Counted from the first letter of the stretch, positions 45,880 to 59,480 are shown. The stretch: DNA of 64,000 bases from Thamnidium elegans (GCA_025201345.1 JAIXMG010000006.1:620001-684000); one strand, 5' to 3'. Notes: generated from the letters alone by a model not told the origin. A program made the numbers and translations.

Positions 45880-47733
45880 TTAATGTTTCTCGTTTCTAAT
45901 GACACCTAATTCAGTAGTAGATGGAGTTTCAGTGATATCTGTCACAACAGTAGGACTATTACTTTGAGTAGGGTAATGTTCACTATCATCGTCATCGTCA
46001 ATCTCATCTTGCTTCCAATCGAATTCTCTTCCTTTTGCCTTAGATACCAAGAAACGAATCCATAAAGGAGCAAAAGAACGACTAAAGGCAGCAGTCCACC
46101 AGTCTTCGCGTTGAGAGTAGTCGGGATGAATACGTCCGCGAGAAGCTTTATCGATAATTAAAACGATACCGTTGATGATGATATAAGCAAAGATACCACC
46201 AATGATACCGTAAGCAATAGAGTAAGTGAAGGGCATAACTGCCATAGTGATAAAAGAAGGAATGGCATCACCAGGATAATCCCAATTGATATTACGTACA
46301 CTTGAAGTCATCATGGAGCCAACCAAGATCAGTGCAGGACCAGTAGCCCAAGGAGGGAAACTAGCAAAGATGGGCGAAAAGAAGATGGAAACGAAGAACC
46401 CGAAAGCGACAGTAATCGCAGTGATACCGGTTCTACCACCTTCTGTAATACCTGCACCAGATTCAACAAATGCAGTACAAGAAGAACTACCGAAGCAAGA
46501 ACCAATAGTGACACAAGCAGCATCTGCTAAAAAGGCTCTGGTAGAATGTTCAAAATCGCCAGCCTTATCAGTGAACCCACCATAACGAGCCATAGAATAC
46601 ATGGTACCGGTAGTATCTAAAATATCAACATAAACAAAGGTAATAAGTGCAATCCAAACTTCCTTGGTAGAGAAATTAAAATCCATTTGACCCAACACAT
46701 GCTTTAATTTATGTACAGTGACGACTTTTTTAAAATAGTCAAACATATTATCGCCACCGGGTGTGTGAGGGAAGTAGGTGATGGGGCTGTTACGAGGCCA
46801 TGAAGTAATAGCAATAATAACAATAGCGATAAGAATGGCACCACGTACACGGAACATGAGTAAAAGAGACATAAGCATTAAACCCAAGAGGCCCATATAG
46901 AGTGTAGGAGACGTCATATGACCCCAAAGACATTTACCGTTTTCATCTAATGCACCAGCGGGACAACCACCTAATGTTACAAGCGTAGAATAATCTAATC
47001 GGACTAAGCCGATACCAGCAGATGATTGAAGACCGATAAAACAAAGGTAGAGACCAATACCACAACCCATTGCGATTTTGATACTCATTGGAATAATACG
47101 AGCTAACCATTGACGAATACCAAAAATGGTTAAAATAAAGAAAATGACACCTTCCATAAAGACGGCAGATAAAGCGGTTCCGTAAGGAACAGAACCTGAA
47201 CCATGATAACCGACAATTGTATAAGTGAAATAAGCATTTAAACCCATACTATATAAGATCTTTTGTTAGTTAAATGCATTTGCATACATATATTTAAAAA
47301 GCTTACCCCGGGGCCATACCGATAGGAAGATTGGCACAAAGACCAATAAGAACAGAAGAGATCATGGCACAAATGGAGGTAGCCATGATCATGTCAAGTT
47401 TCACTTCGTAAATACAGTCCATATATTCGGCATTCAAGTCACAAACAGGGTCCTCAGGAGTACTGTTACAAACACAAGGTCCACCACTTTCTGAAATAAT
47501 AGAAGCATTTACTGAAATAATATAAGCCTATTTTTTTTGATCAGGATAAACAAATATTTATGAGTAATTTTAGTTTTATTTACCATAGCAAAGAAAATTG
47601 TGAGACCAGCACGAAGTTCTGTAGAAAATTTGGTGCCCTTTCTCTCTTTCCTATGACCAGAGTTCTCTAATTGAAAGTATTTTCCAACTCGAGAATGAGC
47701 GACAGAGTCGTTTAATCGATCGACCCAAGTCAT
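45880..47733 (-). CDS. AzgA-type hypoxanthine/adenine/guanine permease
   Basis: Three exons on the minus strand: 47733-47584, 47527-47307 and 47248-45880; 579 aa. The NCS2/AzgA signature is clear: AGLTIFFAM then AYIISVNASIISESGG in helix 1, PIGMAPGMGLNAYF after helix 3, FVYVDILDTTGTMYSMARYG and TAFVESGAGITEGGRTG. These form the substrate site of the fourteen-helix fold. Extra cysteines in the first external loop (GGPCVCN, DPVCDLNAEYMDC) are shared by fungal AzgA proteins. It imports purines with protons across the plasma membrane. The C-tail is acidic (DDDDD) and cytosolic. Confidence 0.93.
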
Positions 47734-47828
47734 CTTTTCTTCTTTTTTTTTGGTTGTGTATAGATATATAAGAGTTGAAAAAGGGAAGGAAAGGAATAAA
47801 AATTTAATTTTTTTTTCTCGGGTCAAGG

Positions 47829-47860
<32 letters not shown>

Positions 47861-48745
47861 CCGTTGTTCTAAAGGTACCAATGAAAAGGTAGCTACTGTA
47901 TTTAGGCTATATGTTTCTAAACCTTTAAAAGTTGCTTTGGATATCCGATATCTAGGCAAAAAAAGGCTATTTTACCTCTCTTTTGCTTTTTTCTATTCGC
48001 TTATATCTTTTGTTTTTGTTTTTTATGCTTCCTGGTTACAAAAAATTCTGACGTTTTGTTTCTGTATGAAACCTTACTTCTCTAATGAGCAGAAAAAAAA
48101 GACTGAGTTGATAATTAAACCTCTCTCAATAATCTTTTTATTCCCAAAGCTTCAACGTAACAGTACATCATACCGCAAAAAAAAAAGAATGCATACGGAT
48201 ATAAGCCCGAGGAATGAAGGTAAACGGTATTCAACATTTGTTTAGAGTTTCAATAAAGAAGAAACGCTGTCGTACAAAATAATATAAAATCTGTTTTTTT
48301 CCAAAACTTTTTTTTTTTTTATCGCCAGATAAAATAAGGCGGGTTATGGTTTTTTGCTTGAGGTTATTTAAACTCACAGGTAAATTGCCTTTTGATAAGG
48401 CCTGTTTAAGGAAAAAGAGCACTCGCTTTTTTTTTTTTTTAGTTTCCTAATTTTTTTTTTTTTACGCCGGTAGTTGGAAGCGAATAAAACTCTTGATATC
48501 ATCATTAATACGCTTTTTAGAGACTGTACAGCGTGTATACAAGGATATCTCTGGCTAGGGACCAAAAGCAACCTTATGCATATCGTCCCTAAAGCAACTG
48601 TTTAGTGACTTTTATTTTTTTATTTTTTATCCAAACATATATTTCTAAAGCAAACACCCATAAAATAAATGTTTACGAGTCCTTATTTAAAAGATTAATT
48701 TATTTGTTTAAAACAAAAGACAATGAGTATGGAAAATCAATAGAC

Positions 48746-48780
<35 letters not shown>
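47734..48780. other. Spacer upstream of the permease gene
   Basis: This starts with a CT-rich leader, then a long A-run (47830-47857) and ends with a 34-base A-run (48748-48780) that abuts the relic gene. I see no gene. Confidence 0.45.
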
Positions 48781-48782
<2 letters not shown>

Positions 48783-49179
48783 ACTCTTCGTTAGGTCTTG
48801 ACCTTTTTGACTTTGGTGCATAAAGCACATGGTTTTCTTCGTATTCGTCGCTATCGTCTTTATCATCACCAATGCAAAGTTTACTGTTTCTTTGCTTTTC
48901 CTGCTTTGGTGTCATTTGTTTAATTCGACTAACTTACTCTAATAGTTACATATATTATGTTAAATATTATGTAACCTATTAACAGTTTCGTAAATATCGA
49001 CTTACTTTCAAGTAATATATTTAGTGTTTCATCAAAGATTTTAATGTCGCTAGGTTATTAGCATTTTTACGCTGGAAATAACCTTCATTGCATGTGGCGT
49101 GTAGAACAGGAAGAACCGTATCCTTTTGTACGAACATAAAAAAAAATACAGTGAGGATATCAGACGGAGACTGTGACAT
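48781..49179 (-). pseudogene. Relic of a small two-exon gene
   Basis: On the minus strand ATG at 49179 opens MSQSPSDILTVFFFMFVQKD and VLPVLHATCNEGYFQRKNAN. A one-base shift leads to KIFDETLNILLE and a GTAAGT donor at 49005. After a TTAG acceptor the last exon (48928-48781) encodes a charged tail including CIGDDKDDSDEYEENHVLYA, ending before TAA. The frame does not carry through either the shift or the splice, so I call it broken. It may belong to a repeated family (see the matching 30 bp at 50710). Confidence 0.5.
49108..49137 (-). repeat. 30-bp inverted match, copy 1
   Basis: The reverse complement matches 50710-50739 at 29 of 30 bases, both beginning ATG and encoding VQKDTVLP in the same frame. 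Confidence 0.8.
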
Positions 49180-49372
49180 TGTTTCCTAATAAATGAGCCA
49201 TTTTCTTCGTTATCATATGACCCATTCGCTTTGTCTATTATTATAGCTAGGATACTCTCCCAATCTTGTTTTTTTTCCTGTTATTATAAGGAAGCTTCAA
49301 CATATTTAAAGTGTTTGTGATTCTACAGTTCCGGGCAGATTTATGAAAAGATGCTGTAAGGGAATTTCAATG

Positions 49373-49415
<43 letters not shown>

Positions 49416-51130
49416 GCTAGAGTTTGGAGGTACGTATATATTTATACATTTTAGCCAATCGTTTTCAATCAAAATGCTTTGTTGTTGAACTCCCCTTTTT
49501 TACTTATTTTTGTAGCATGTCCAAAGCAACAAATTTGATTCCTCTGAAGCAAAGAAATGCGTATGAAATGTCGAATTAAAAAAAAAAAAAAAATGCTTTA
49601 CGTCAGCGAAATCCGCTAAACGTCATATATACTAGCAATAAAAGGAGAGAGTCTATTGATGACATCCGCAGCTTCAGAAGCCGAACGTATATTTCTACCA
49701 GTAGCCTTATATTTTTTTTTTCGTTTCTTTAAAGTCTTTCTTGCTGCGTTTTTGTTTCCTTTTTGCTACATTTTAAATGCACAGTTAGTGTGAGTTCTTC
49801 CTTTCGTCTTATAAAAATAAAGCTATGCGTGAATATACACAATTTTATAATTACGCGGTTGATATAAACCACACCGGTTATCATACTTTGAATCGTAACC
49901 TTTCTCGTTAAAGCCTAACGCGTAGGTAAGGATACTAAAAGAAGTTACAATAAAAATGACAATATTAGTTATTTTATAGACTAAAGGAGAAAACATTTTT
50001 TTTTACTATCCTCATTGGTAGTAAGTTTCTGTTTTATTTTGTTCAAATATTGTATATTTCGTTTCTTTGCTTCTTTGGAATACAGAATTAAGTGGTTTTG
50101 AAAAATAAATAAAAGAGAAGAAAGAAATGATAAAGAAGAAAAAAAAAACAATTACATGTATCATAAATGATATATTACTATTACTTTATCATATAACATT
50201 GATGCTTTATCGGTTCTAAAAAGATGTGATATATACAAGTGCTATCTCCTTTGAAATATAAATTATATGAAGTATAATATTATCTATTTTTTCAAATTAG
50301 AGAATTGTGTTTATAACTAGTGTATTGTTCTAAACCAACGGAAGGGTACTGAGTCTCATCTCTTCAAATGATGCAGTAACCGTACCAAATTTGGCTAACA
50401 ATGCTCTGCTTAAACTGGTTCCATCCATTTCCTTTTGTCTACACAGATAAAATATTAAAATAAGTTGTAACGACAAGTTGTAAAAATGATTAAATAGATC
50501 GCGTGCGCAAATAAGACCCTATTTTACCAACATAAGCTGTGTATACTCTGTCATTTTTTTTTAAAAGAAAATCACCTTTTCTTTATACAATGTATACCAG
50601 TAAGTATTATATATATATATATATATATATATGCACCTTTTAAAAGAGTTTAACTATATATAATACTCTTCATTGTTATTCTTTTTTTTTAACATTTTCA
50701 TTTTTCATTATGTCCGTACAAAAGGATACGGTTCTTCCTAAAGCAACCACCGGGTATAAGAGCGCTTCTTGCTCAAATGTGCTCCATCCAATTGTGATGT
50801 CATGTAGATATCGAATGGACCGTTGTTAGCACAAGACCATGAGATCGGATAAATTATTATGTGCTATTTTTTTTTTAAAAACGCTTTATAAAGGTACGTA
50901 AAAAGTAATACGCCACACTTTCTTTCTGAACGTGTAAATAGAGCGGACACCAAGAATTCCACAACTCCGTCCTTATTCTCTTGTTTTAAATTAGAATACT
51001 TTTGTAAGATTGATTGAAAAAACTATCCACGGAAAAAAACCGACAATTTATACTGCAAAGGTATGCATTTGCACAGCAGTAAGTTACACTTATTAACATA
51101 AATCCAGCATACAGGTCGACAATCCATCCT
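49180..51130. other. Gene-poor spacer
   Basis: This contains a 33-base T-run (49378-49410), an (AT)n tract at 50608-50631 and the 30 bp fragment at 50710. I see no intact gene. Confidence 0.45.
50710..50739 (+). repeat. 30-bp inverted match, copy 2
   Basis: This is the partner of 49108-49137. The frame from ATG 50710 reads MSVQKDTVLPKATTGYKSAS, then soon stops, so it is a fragment of the same coding family fused to unrelated sequence. Confidence 0.75.
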
Positions 51131-51905
51131 TTGCAATGGTCAGCCATCCGGTATTATACTGCTTTGATCAAAGTAAATCCCAATATTGGTAAGCGCATCG
51201 AGTCCTATTATCTCTCTCTAGATTTAGAAATGTTACACGCTGCGTTTATCGATAATCGAGGTCTAAAAAAAAAGCACATCCGACACACCCTTAAAAAACC
51301 CTCCAAAAGTGAAAAAGACGTTATCAATGTAGTTTAGCGGAAACATGCCCTGGACCTCAAAAAGTTAGCGTTAGTGAACAATACAGATGCTTCCAAGGTC
51401 ATAAGTTCCATGAAAGGTACTGTGACAGATACTATCATTAATAAAAGAGGCGATTCCTCTCAATTAACTGAAAGTAATAGGCCTGTTAAACGTCAAAATA
51501 TATGAAACTGTCATTAGAAAATATGATAATATATACTTGCGAGACCGAATAGACTCCATTGGTACTATCATCAAAATGAATGCAGTTAATATCCATAGAA
51601 AACTGTTGCGCAGGCTTAAATTAACTTGTTGCCAGAGAAAGATCATGACGAACGGACTATCTTCAGCTCTGGATATGTCAACTAACTCCTTCGTCTCTCA
51701 AAGTACATTATTCACTCCTAAAGATTTAACTGCAAAGGTTAAATATGTCATTGTTATAGTATCTAATACTAGCCGTCTAATGATCGCGACAACCAGCTCT
51801 TTGGGAAGGGTTGGGGTTGAGGGCGTCGCTGGGCTTGTCTTTAGAGTTGACCAAATCTTTTTGAATCTTCGCTACACTGCAGTAAAAAGAAAAATGTCGG
51901 ACTTT
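51131..51905 (+). pseudogene. Relic of a charged protein gene, stop and frameshift
   Basis: Frame 51131 reads MQWSAIRYYTALIKVNPNIG, SYYLSLDLEMLHAAFIDNRG to a TAG at 51335. It continues in frame as RKHALDLKKLALVNNTDASK to a TGA at 51504. A shifted frame continues as YETVIRKYDNIYLRDRIDSI, MNAVNIHRKLLRRLKLTC. Protein-like text broken by stops and one shift points to a decayed gene. Family not recognised. Confidence 0.5.
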
Positions 51906-52891
51906 CATTCCGTTGTTTTCAAAATTAACAACTGTAGTGTGTGTGTGTGGATTCTTGGTTTATCAGGTGACTTTACGACGTGTATTAATCTGGTAAATCT
52001 GAAACCACTATATTTTTAAACAAGTACTCAAAATAACGTGCTTTCCCACCTACAAAAGAAGGCTAAGAAAGACTCAATACATACTTTTACGATTATCTCT
52101 AAAACAAAAGAAGAAATAAACAGATAGACTTAAACAATGTTAAAACTAGAAACAAACGAGTTGAATTTTTATTATTATCGAACAAAGCGTGTCGTATACT
52201 ATCGAGATTCACAGCTGAAGATTTAAAACTTCATACGTTCTCAACGTGATAAATTCATTTATTTTTCTAAATGTTTAAATATTTGCAGTGTTACCAAAAG
52301 CATTATCTCGTTATCATATGGACGCTGAGAATGAATAGTAAATGCTTCGTGTCAGGAAATGCTCCCATTGGTATTTATTTACTATGATCAGAATCAAATA
52401 AATAGTCGCAAATCGTGTTTAAAGGAGAGACAAGAAGCCCCCATCAGTAAAGCTGATCAATGTTCAATTATAGAATAGTGAGCGTAGTAAAAGAGTGTTA
52501 ATTATATAATCGTAATGCACTCTAATTCGTTAAAGAGGCGATTTTTTTTTTAGTTCGATTATTATGAACAATAAAAAGGGGTTTAGCCGTCTTCCTTTTT
52601 TCTAAATTCTGAACAATACGAAAATCGAAAATACAAAGAATTAAAATGTATAAAACTGACAGTACATTACATACATTCCAAAGACTCGTTTTAGATTATC
52701 TTTATGTAGTGCGGCACATTCGTTACGGGGTAAAAGCTAATTGCAAAATATTTTTTGATACACATATATAAATAAATCTTTTTAAAAATAAAATGTAACA
52801 GGACGAAAAAAAAAAAGATTAAAATGATGGTAACGCATGGATGTGCAACCACTAATTTTTTTTCATTTTAATTCAAGGTTACACCCGCGCA
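51906..52891. other. Spacer
   Basis: This 986 bp AT-rich spacer, downstream of the S33 peptidase gene, has no convincing gene. Confidence 0.45.
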
Positions 52892-54808
52892 CTAACGGTT
52901 GTATCCTTCGTCACCTCTGGCAAGTTTGATCAAATAAGACAATACTCTTTCAGGGTCAGCACGAAGACCACTTGAAAAAGAAAAAGAAGAAGAATTAGAG
53001 TTTTTATATAAAACCAAGGAAGGTTAGACAACTTACTTGTGGGCAAATTCATTTGTAATCCATTGTTGAAAGCCATTGATTTCACCAGCAGTATGTTCAG
53101 ATAATTCTCTATCAACATACCTAAGGATAAAAAAAAAGTTTCGGTTATTTAGGATTGTTTCCTATTTAAGTATCCATTATATATACTTTACATGTCATCA
53201 AAGTAAGATACACCGGCAGTTAAGGGACCATCGAGCTTGTTCAAGGCCTCTGTATCGTAGAGTTGACCCCAGCGCTTTTCGGCCAGCAAATCAGCAATGT
53301 GCTTCAAAGGTCTTAATTCAGCGAAATCATCAAACATAAAAGGGTAAATGGTTTCTCCAGTAAAATATACAGGCTGATCAGGCTTCAAGTCTTCAAGACG
53401 CCATTGGAAATCAGTAGAGAAAGGCTCTTCAGATAATAAACGTTCAGCAGACCAGCGACTAGATTGGTTGGCTTGACAGTAAATAGCTTCATGGAGAATA
53501 GCATAGATAACATTAGCATCCCAACTTTGACTTTCTTGAATCATATTAAGCGTGCGGTAACTTAATTTCTGAATGCGGTCAAGATCTGAAGCGGCGGCTT
53601 GAACGATATTATGAAGTGAATCATAACCACCAGAACCACCAAAGGCAATGCCCAATTGCAAGAAGCGACGGACAGAGAGAGTACCACCGTTAGGTAAAGT
53701 CACCTTGTTGTTAGAAAGGAATTCATGAACTTGTCTCACACGAGCAACATCATGAGGAAACTTCTTGTAATATAATTTATTCTTTTTTAAAATACGGGGA
53801 TACAAGGCTCTATAGACTTTATCGGGAGTATCAACTAAAGGAGGAACGCCGCCTGTAATATAAGCATGTTGAATGGATTGAGGGCTAGACGCAAAAAAAA
53901 AAAAAAAAAAGAGGCATTTAGTTATTTATATAAATTATAGATAAGCATACAGGGGGACTTTTTACAATAAAGAAAGGTAAGTGGTGATGCAAAAGCCACC
54001 AAAACTTTGACCTAATAAGGTGATACGTTGCTCATCATCTTTTGATCTTCCTTCAGTTAATTGCTTACGAATGGTTTCACAATCTCGAACGATGCTATCA
54101 GCGCGAAAGTGAGTCAAATAATCAGCCTTTTCTTCATCAGTTTCGAACAGTGTATCAAGGGACTCGGCAGAGATTTGAGACGAGAGGCCGGTACCGCGCT
54201 GATCGAGCAAAAGGACCTGGTATCCCTTTTCAAACGCCACTTTAATCCATCCAGCTGTACCACTTCCAGGTAAAGCACATTCAAACCCGGGACCACCCTG
54301 ATAAAAAAGTTAAGAATTGTGAGAAAATGCGTTATATAGATAGAAATTTTATATTACCTGCAGATAAAGAAAGAAAGGCATCTTTTTCATAGACGAGACT
54401 TTGTCAACAGGAACGAGATGACGAGCAAAAACTTTGAGTTTAGAACTAGAAGATTCATTTTCGTAATCTAATAAAAAGATGATTAAAAAAAAAAGAAAGA
54501 AAAGGTACGTGTATTCAGCATAAGTTTTTTTTTGTTGGAGGGGAGAGTTTACCTAAAGGACACTCAAAGTATCTGTCAAATACTTTGGCACCAGGAATAA
54601 AAAAGGATTCAACAGTTGAATCGTCAAGTGGGTGCATATTGTTATAACGAGCAAGTGTTGTAGAAAAGGAACAACGTAATTGAGTTGGTGTGACAAAGTG
54701 ATAATTATGAGAAAAAAGATTAGTATCCCCGCTCCAACGACGATGAGATTTATTTGAGCCAAGTAGTCTTTTAAACACGAACTGACGCGATATTAAAGAG
54801 GCAATCAT
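52892..54808 (-). CDS. S33 prolyl aminopeptidase (alpha/beta hydrolase)
   Basis: Six exons on the minus strand: 54808-54553, 54467-54358, 54297-53966, 53884-53192, 53120-53037 and 52970-52892; 517 aa. The N-terminal 60 residues are basic and Ser/Thr-rich (MIASLISRQFVFKRLLGSNK), suggesting a mitochondrial presequence; a later Met could give a cytosolic form. The fold signatures of proline iminopeptidase are present: YLQGGPGFECALPGSG (oxyanion loop), LLLDQRGTGLS, GQSFGG with nucleophile about Ser220, the cap domain with YDSLHNIVQAAASDL, and NEFAHNGLRADPERVL with the catalytic His. It removes N-terminal proline from peptides. The last exon boundary restores the HNGLR motif. Confidence 0.92.
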
Positions 54809-55288
54809 TTGTTATTATTTTAAAAAAGTAACAATAAAATAATTATGGTTAAAAGCGAGATTTAAGGAACTAGTAAAAGGGTTCAAGTTGAACCCCGCTC
54901 TACAGTTTTGGAAGTACAATCATTCGTAACCGATCAAGCTTTTTTTGACATTTATATCCAGCGTTTTTGTATTAAAAAACCTTTGGGTACACAAAAAACA
55001 CATGGTATGGCAGTTTATTGATGTAAAATAAATATCAAGCTGATTATTAACTAATAGTAAACTTAATCCGCACCAATGGAGTTAGATTTTATATTTTCTG
55101 GGAGCACGAAAAGAATAATCTTTCTTATAAACTAACTCTTATTTGCTCTTTCTCTTTTTCTTCATTGTGAAATCACCTCTTTTTTTTTTTTTTTTATATA
55201 TATATTTTTTTTTTCTTGAATGAATCTTTTTTAAAAACATATAATATACCAAAACATACCCTTAAATTATTAATATTAAACATATATA
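54809..55288. promoter_or_regulatory. Divergent promoter region S33 peptidase / membrane protein
   Basis: 480 bp between start codons, with T-runs near 55178-55213 and AT-rich DNA before the membrane-protein ATG. No specific site could be assigned. Confidence 0.4.
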
Positions 55289-56276
55289 ATGTCATCAGAA
55301 TTACCTGGACATATCGTCAGCACCACGTTTTGCGCTATTGCTTCTATTTTAATAGCATATCAGGTGTTTAAACATCCCAACAAATTAAGAATTTTTATTC
55401 TAGTCTACAGCATACTCACATTACCTGCTTCTGTAATTGCTACGTTACAAATTGAAGGATATGTATCATATCGAACCAATTCTATGGTATACCTTATCTC
55501 TACTTTATTGATGACCGTAATCCATTTCTTTATGTTACTGGACGTCGGCTATCGATTAAGAAGAGGTGACGGCGACTGGAAGCATTACCTAGTTGTTGTT
55601 GGTATAGTTTTCTTAACTATCACTTGTATTTTATTATTCGTTCAAATAATTATTATGGCTGTTAATCATGATGGAGAGCAACATTTCCCACTACAAGGAG
55701 CATTTATTGCAGGTGTAGTTGCAGCACTTATTGGCGATAGTTCAGTATTTACCTATACATTCATGCCTCTTATTTATTGGAAAAAGAATCGTGTCAATGA
55801 TGGCTACTCTAGAACAACAGCATTGGGGGTAACTACAATTTTTTTTTTTTTTTTTTTTTTGTGTATGTGTAATTAAGATAAGTATATTTATTTTTTTATA
55901 GATTTGGTTTTATCTAATCCAGAATATTTGGTACTTTCTTTATGGTGTAATCTACATTTGGTTTTTTGTCATGAACACTTGGGATGCTTTCCCAACACTT
56001 TTAGCTTTAGATTATGCTCTTCGATTTATCGAGAACTTGCTCTATACATGGCCACCTCCCAAGTGGGCAATTGATTATCTGTCAGCTAAATTACCTAATA
56101 CTTCAGTTCAATTGTCAACAAGAAAAACAGGCGAATCTTCTACAGCAAATCATGCCATGTCTTCAGAAAGATATAATAAAGAAGATGATGTAGAATATGG
56201 TAACTCTCCAAGCAAGTATCCTACAGTACCAGATCAACATAGTACCTTTGGGAGTGAAGTCACAATAATAAAATAA
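55289..56276 (+). CDS. Multi-pass (about 7 TM) membrane protein, unknown function
   Basis: Two exons: 55289-55828 and 55902-56276; 304 aa. Helices are at about 10-28, 35-52, 66-86, 98-120, 136-158, 183-205 and 212-225. The loops are short, RRGDGDWKHYL and YWKKNRVNDGYS being positive. The C-terminal 75 residues are hydrophilic, Ser/Thr-rich and cytosolic (STRKTGESSTANHAMSSERY). The layout is receptor- or sensor-like, but no family signature such as Rta1 or PQ-loop is evident. Name withheld. Confidence 0.75.
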
Positions 56277-57525
56277 AAAACTTTTTCATTCTTTTTATAA
56301 ATTATAAGATCTTATGGAAATTCTGAACAATTTGTACCACTTAAAAAACGTATTCTCAGCGCATGTGAATCGTTAAGATAATACGGAGCCCATTACCCGC
56401 TGCAGAGAAGGGGGGGGGGATCCCGTTCTTTTTTTATCAAAAATTATTAGTTTTTGAAGATCCTTCTTAAAATCGCTGGGAGTAGATATTATACCTGACA
56501 CTGCCATCAGCCTTAATGAAAATATGTTAATACTTGATATCGTAATTTATATTATATTTTAGTAAATAAAAAATAGTGGCTCACTATTTAAAACTTCTTT
56601 TGGGGTTAATTGAAACCCGTTAAATATATATAAACAAATAACATACGGTATAATTCACGATAACACTAGTTTTTCACTTTCTTTCTGATATAAATTTTTT
56701 TTTCTTTTAGAAAAAAAAAATGCCATGTGGCAAAAGTACTCTATCGATTAGTATCGAATCTGTCGCGCTATGTTATAAAGTTAAATCGAGTATGCTTAAT
56801 GTAGTTATAAAAAAAAACATAACTCTTTCAAGACAAGCTTCTATACAAAAAGATAAATCGAGCGACAAGTAACTTTAACTAGATATAAACTTTACAGCAA
56901 ATATCTAGTATTAATGTTCGTTTTATAAGATTGACTGCCACAGATATAAATAGAGACATTCTTGAAATAGATACTTTGTGTGGCTATTAAATCGCTGGCC
57001 TAACTAGAAAGTATTTTAAAGCTGCAACTTGGGTATCGTCACATCAGGATCAATGTACAAATCGAGTATGTATTCTACGTAAGCACTTACCCGAATTTAC
57101 AGTCAAAGAAGAGTAAATGAATCAGCAGCGGGTCGAGAAAGAAAAAATAAAGTAGCATAATGTGGCGTATAAAATAACTAGTGTTATTTATACCAAAACA
57201 ATGGTGACCTAAATAAGAACAATAAAGGTATAAAAGCCCTCCCCTTTCATGTTATAAAGGAAAAGTTCTGTCATGAAATATTTTCTGTACAACTCCAGAA
57301 ATATATTTGTTTCTTGGCACATGTGACGTTTTAGAGGCGGATAGGAACACTTTTTGGTCCAAAAATAGATTTTTTTTCTTCTTTTTTTCCACCAGTTTGT
57401 TAGTGGAATAGGCTGATCTAACAGTAAACATATATAAAACAAGGTAACAACATTTTTTACTCTCTTCTTCTTTTCCTATAGTTTCCTTTCACTTATTTAG
57501 AAAGAGAGAGAGAAATAATATATAT
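56277..57525. other. Gene-poor spacer
   Basis: 1.25 kb with a G-run near 56410 and repeated short aaatcgagtatg strings. A 77-codon minus frame at 57209-57442 lacks an ATG in context. The final 60 bp before the rhomboid ATG are CT- then GA-rich. Confidence 0.45.
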
Positions 57526-59141
57526 ATGGACAATAAAAAACCTTTATTGGAAGATCAAGATGTTGAAGATTCAGGTACTAATCGAGTACAAATATCTTCT
57601 AGATCGCCTTCAATCATACCAGCCGACATGACATTTTCACCACCTTTACCTCCTGCGCATAATGACGCTCATGAAATGCAAAGACGTGATTCAAAAGGCT
57701 TTCAAAGATTAAATTCAGGTGAACCAACTCCTTCCGGTACTCCTGTCCCTCAGAACGCTAGTTATTATTCTACCCCTTCTCCTCCTCCAGGACAACCTTA
57801 TTATAACCACGGTATGCCACCACCATCACCAGGTAGTCAGCCTTATTATCCACCTCCACAACAGCAACAAGCTTATCCTGGTGGTCCACCTCTACAACAA
57901 CAACCTTATTATGGTGGTCCACCACCACCTGTGGGTCCTCAATATCCTTTAATACAACAACAAGAATTATTACCCCATGGATACAATAGACCACTTTATT
58001 TAAGGTTGCTTATCGGGCCTATTCAAACACCTATTTTCAGTTACTTATCTGCTATTGCCATGGCTGCTATGTTGATTTACGAGTTTGTTAGATTCCACAA
58101 TTTAACAGGCAGTGTGATTGAAACAAGCCCGTTTAATCCAATGATCGGTCCAAGTTTTCAGGTAAAAAAATAACAATATATTTTCGGGCTGAGAAAATGA
58201 TAATTGAATTTTTTTTTTTTTTTTTTTTATTACAGGTTTTAGTAAATATAGGCGCACGGTTTACACCTTGCATAAGACCAGTACCAAGTTTTCCTAAAGA
58301 TACATTGATCGGTAACTGTTATGCAGATGACGCTTCTACGTGTACATTGGAAGAGTTGTGTGGAAATGGTGGATTTGGCAGTACCGGCATACCTGATCAA
58401 GCTTTTCGATTGATTTTACCTATTTTTATGCATGCTGGTGTAATTCATTTTCTTATCAATATGATGACACATTTAAGACTAGGAGCTGATCTTGAGCGTG
58501 CGTTAGGTACACCTCGTTATGTGGTCTTGTATATGGCTTCTGGTATTTGGGGCTTTGTGTTATCAGCCATGTTATCACAAAATTTGAGCGCTTCATCTGG
58601 TTGTTCAGGTGCCTTATTCGGTTTGATTGGCTATATGTTTATTGATGTTTTAGTGAACTGGAAGTTTTTACCAAACCCTGTACGAGATTTAATGGGTTTG
58701 TTAATGGTTACCATTATTTCACTTGTATTAGGCTTATTACCCGGTCTTGATAATTTTGCCCATATTGGTAAGTTTCTGAGTGAAAAAAAAAGGAGGCTAA
58801 GTTTTTTTTTTTTTTTTTTTTACTAATCTATCTTTTTATAGGCGGATTTGCTACAGGTCTTCTTATCGGCTTAGTGGTAGCACCAATGCGACCAAGTGCG
58901 ACTAGAAATGTTAAAATCGCTACTTGGATCGTACGTGCAGTGGCTTTGGTCATTTTAATTGTATTATTTGCTATTTCAATTCGCGAATTTTACTCAGCAG
59001 AAGATCCTAGCAAAGTAAGTTAATTGACTAAATATAGAGAAAATGACCCTTTTTTAATATTAATATTTTTTACCTTAGATCTGTCCCAACTGTAAATACC
59101 TTTCTTGTTTACCCGTGAATAACTGGTGTGATCCAGTTTAG
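57526..59141 (+). CDS. Rhomboid-family intramembrane serine protease
   Basis: Four exons: 57526-58161, 58236-58767, 58842-59014 and 59079-59141; 467 aa. The first 150 residues are cytosolic and Pro/Gln/Tyr-rich (GQPYYNHGMPPPSPGSQPYY). Helix 1 (YLSAIAMAAMLIYEF) is followed by a cysteine-containing luminal loop (CYADDASTCTLEELCG). The rhomboid core then has HAGVIHFLINMM, GCSGALFG with catalytic Ser336, and NFAHIGG with His389. The C-terminus has a small Cys cluster (ICPNCKYLSC). It matches secretory-pathway rhomboids of the RBD2/iRhom-like secretase type; the catalytic dyad is intact, so it should be active. The Golgi or plasma-membrane location is inferred. Confidence 0.93.
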
Positions 59142-59441
59142 AACTTTACATATACTTTTTATACAACAATAAAAAAAATAAAGATATACTCTTTTTTATC
59201 AGATTGTATATTTTAGCCTATTCAATATTATAAAACTCCTCGTAAATATTATCTGATCAAACAACGTTACTAGCTTAATTCCGATGGAGTTTAATTTAAT
59301 CCTTGGGTAATAAACTGCCAGCAGGATCTTTTATTATCCTGCTTCTTTTTTATACGCAACACAAGCTGTATCGTCTATAATCACAATTGATTGATCAGCA
59401 TTGCCTTACCTCTTTGGGTAGAACAGGGGATGAGTTGACCC

Positions 59442-59475
<34 letters not shown>

Positions 59476-59480
59476 AATAG

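Noticed and set aside
57770..57994. 74-codon minus-strand Val/His-rich frame
   Set aside because: Antisense shadow of the Pro/Gln/Tyr-rich N-terminus of the rhomboid protease.
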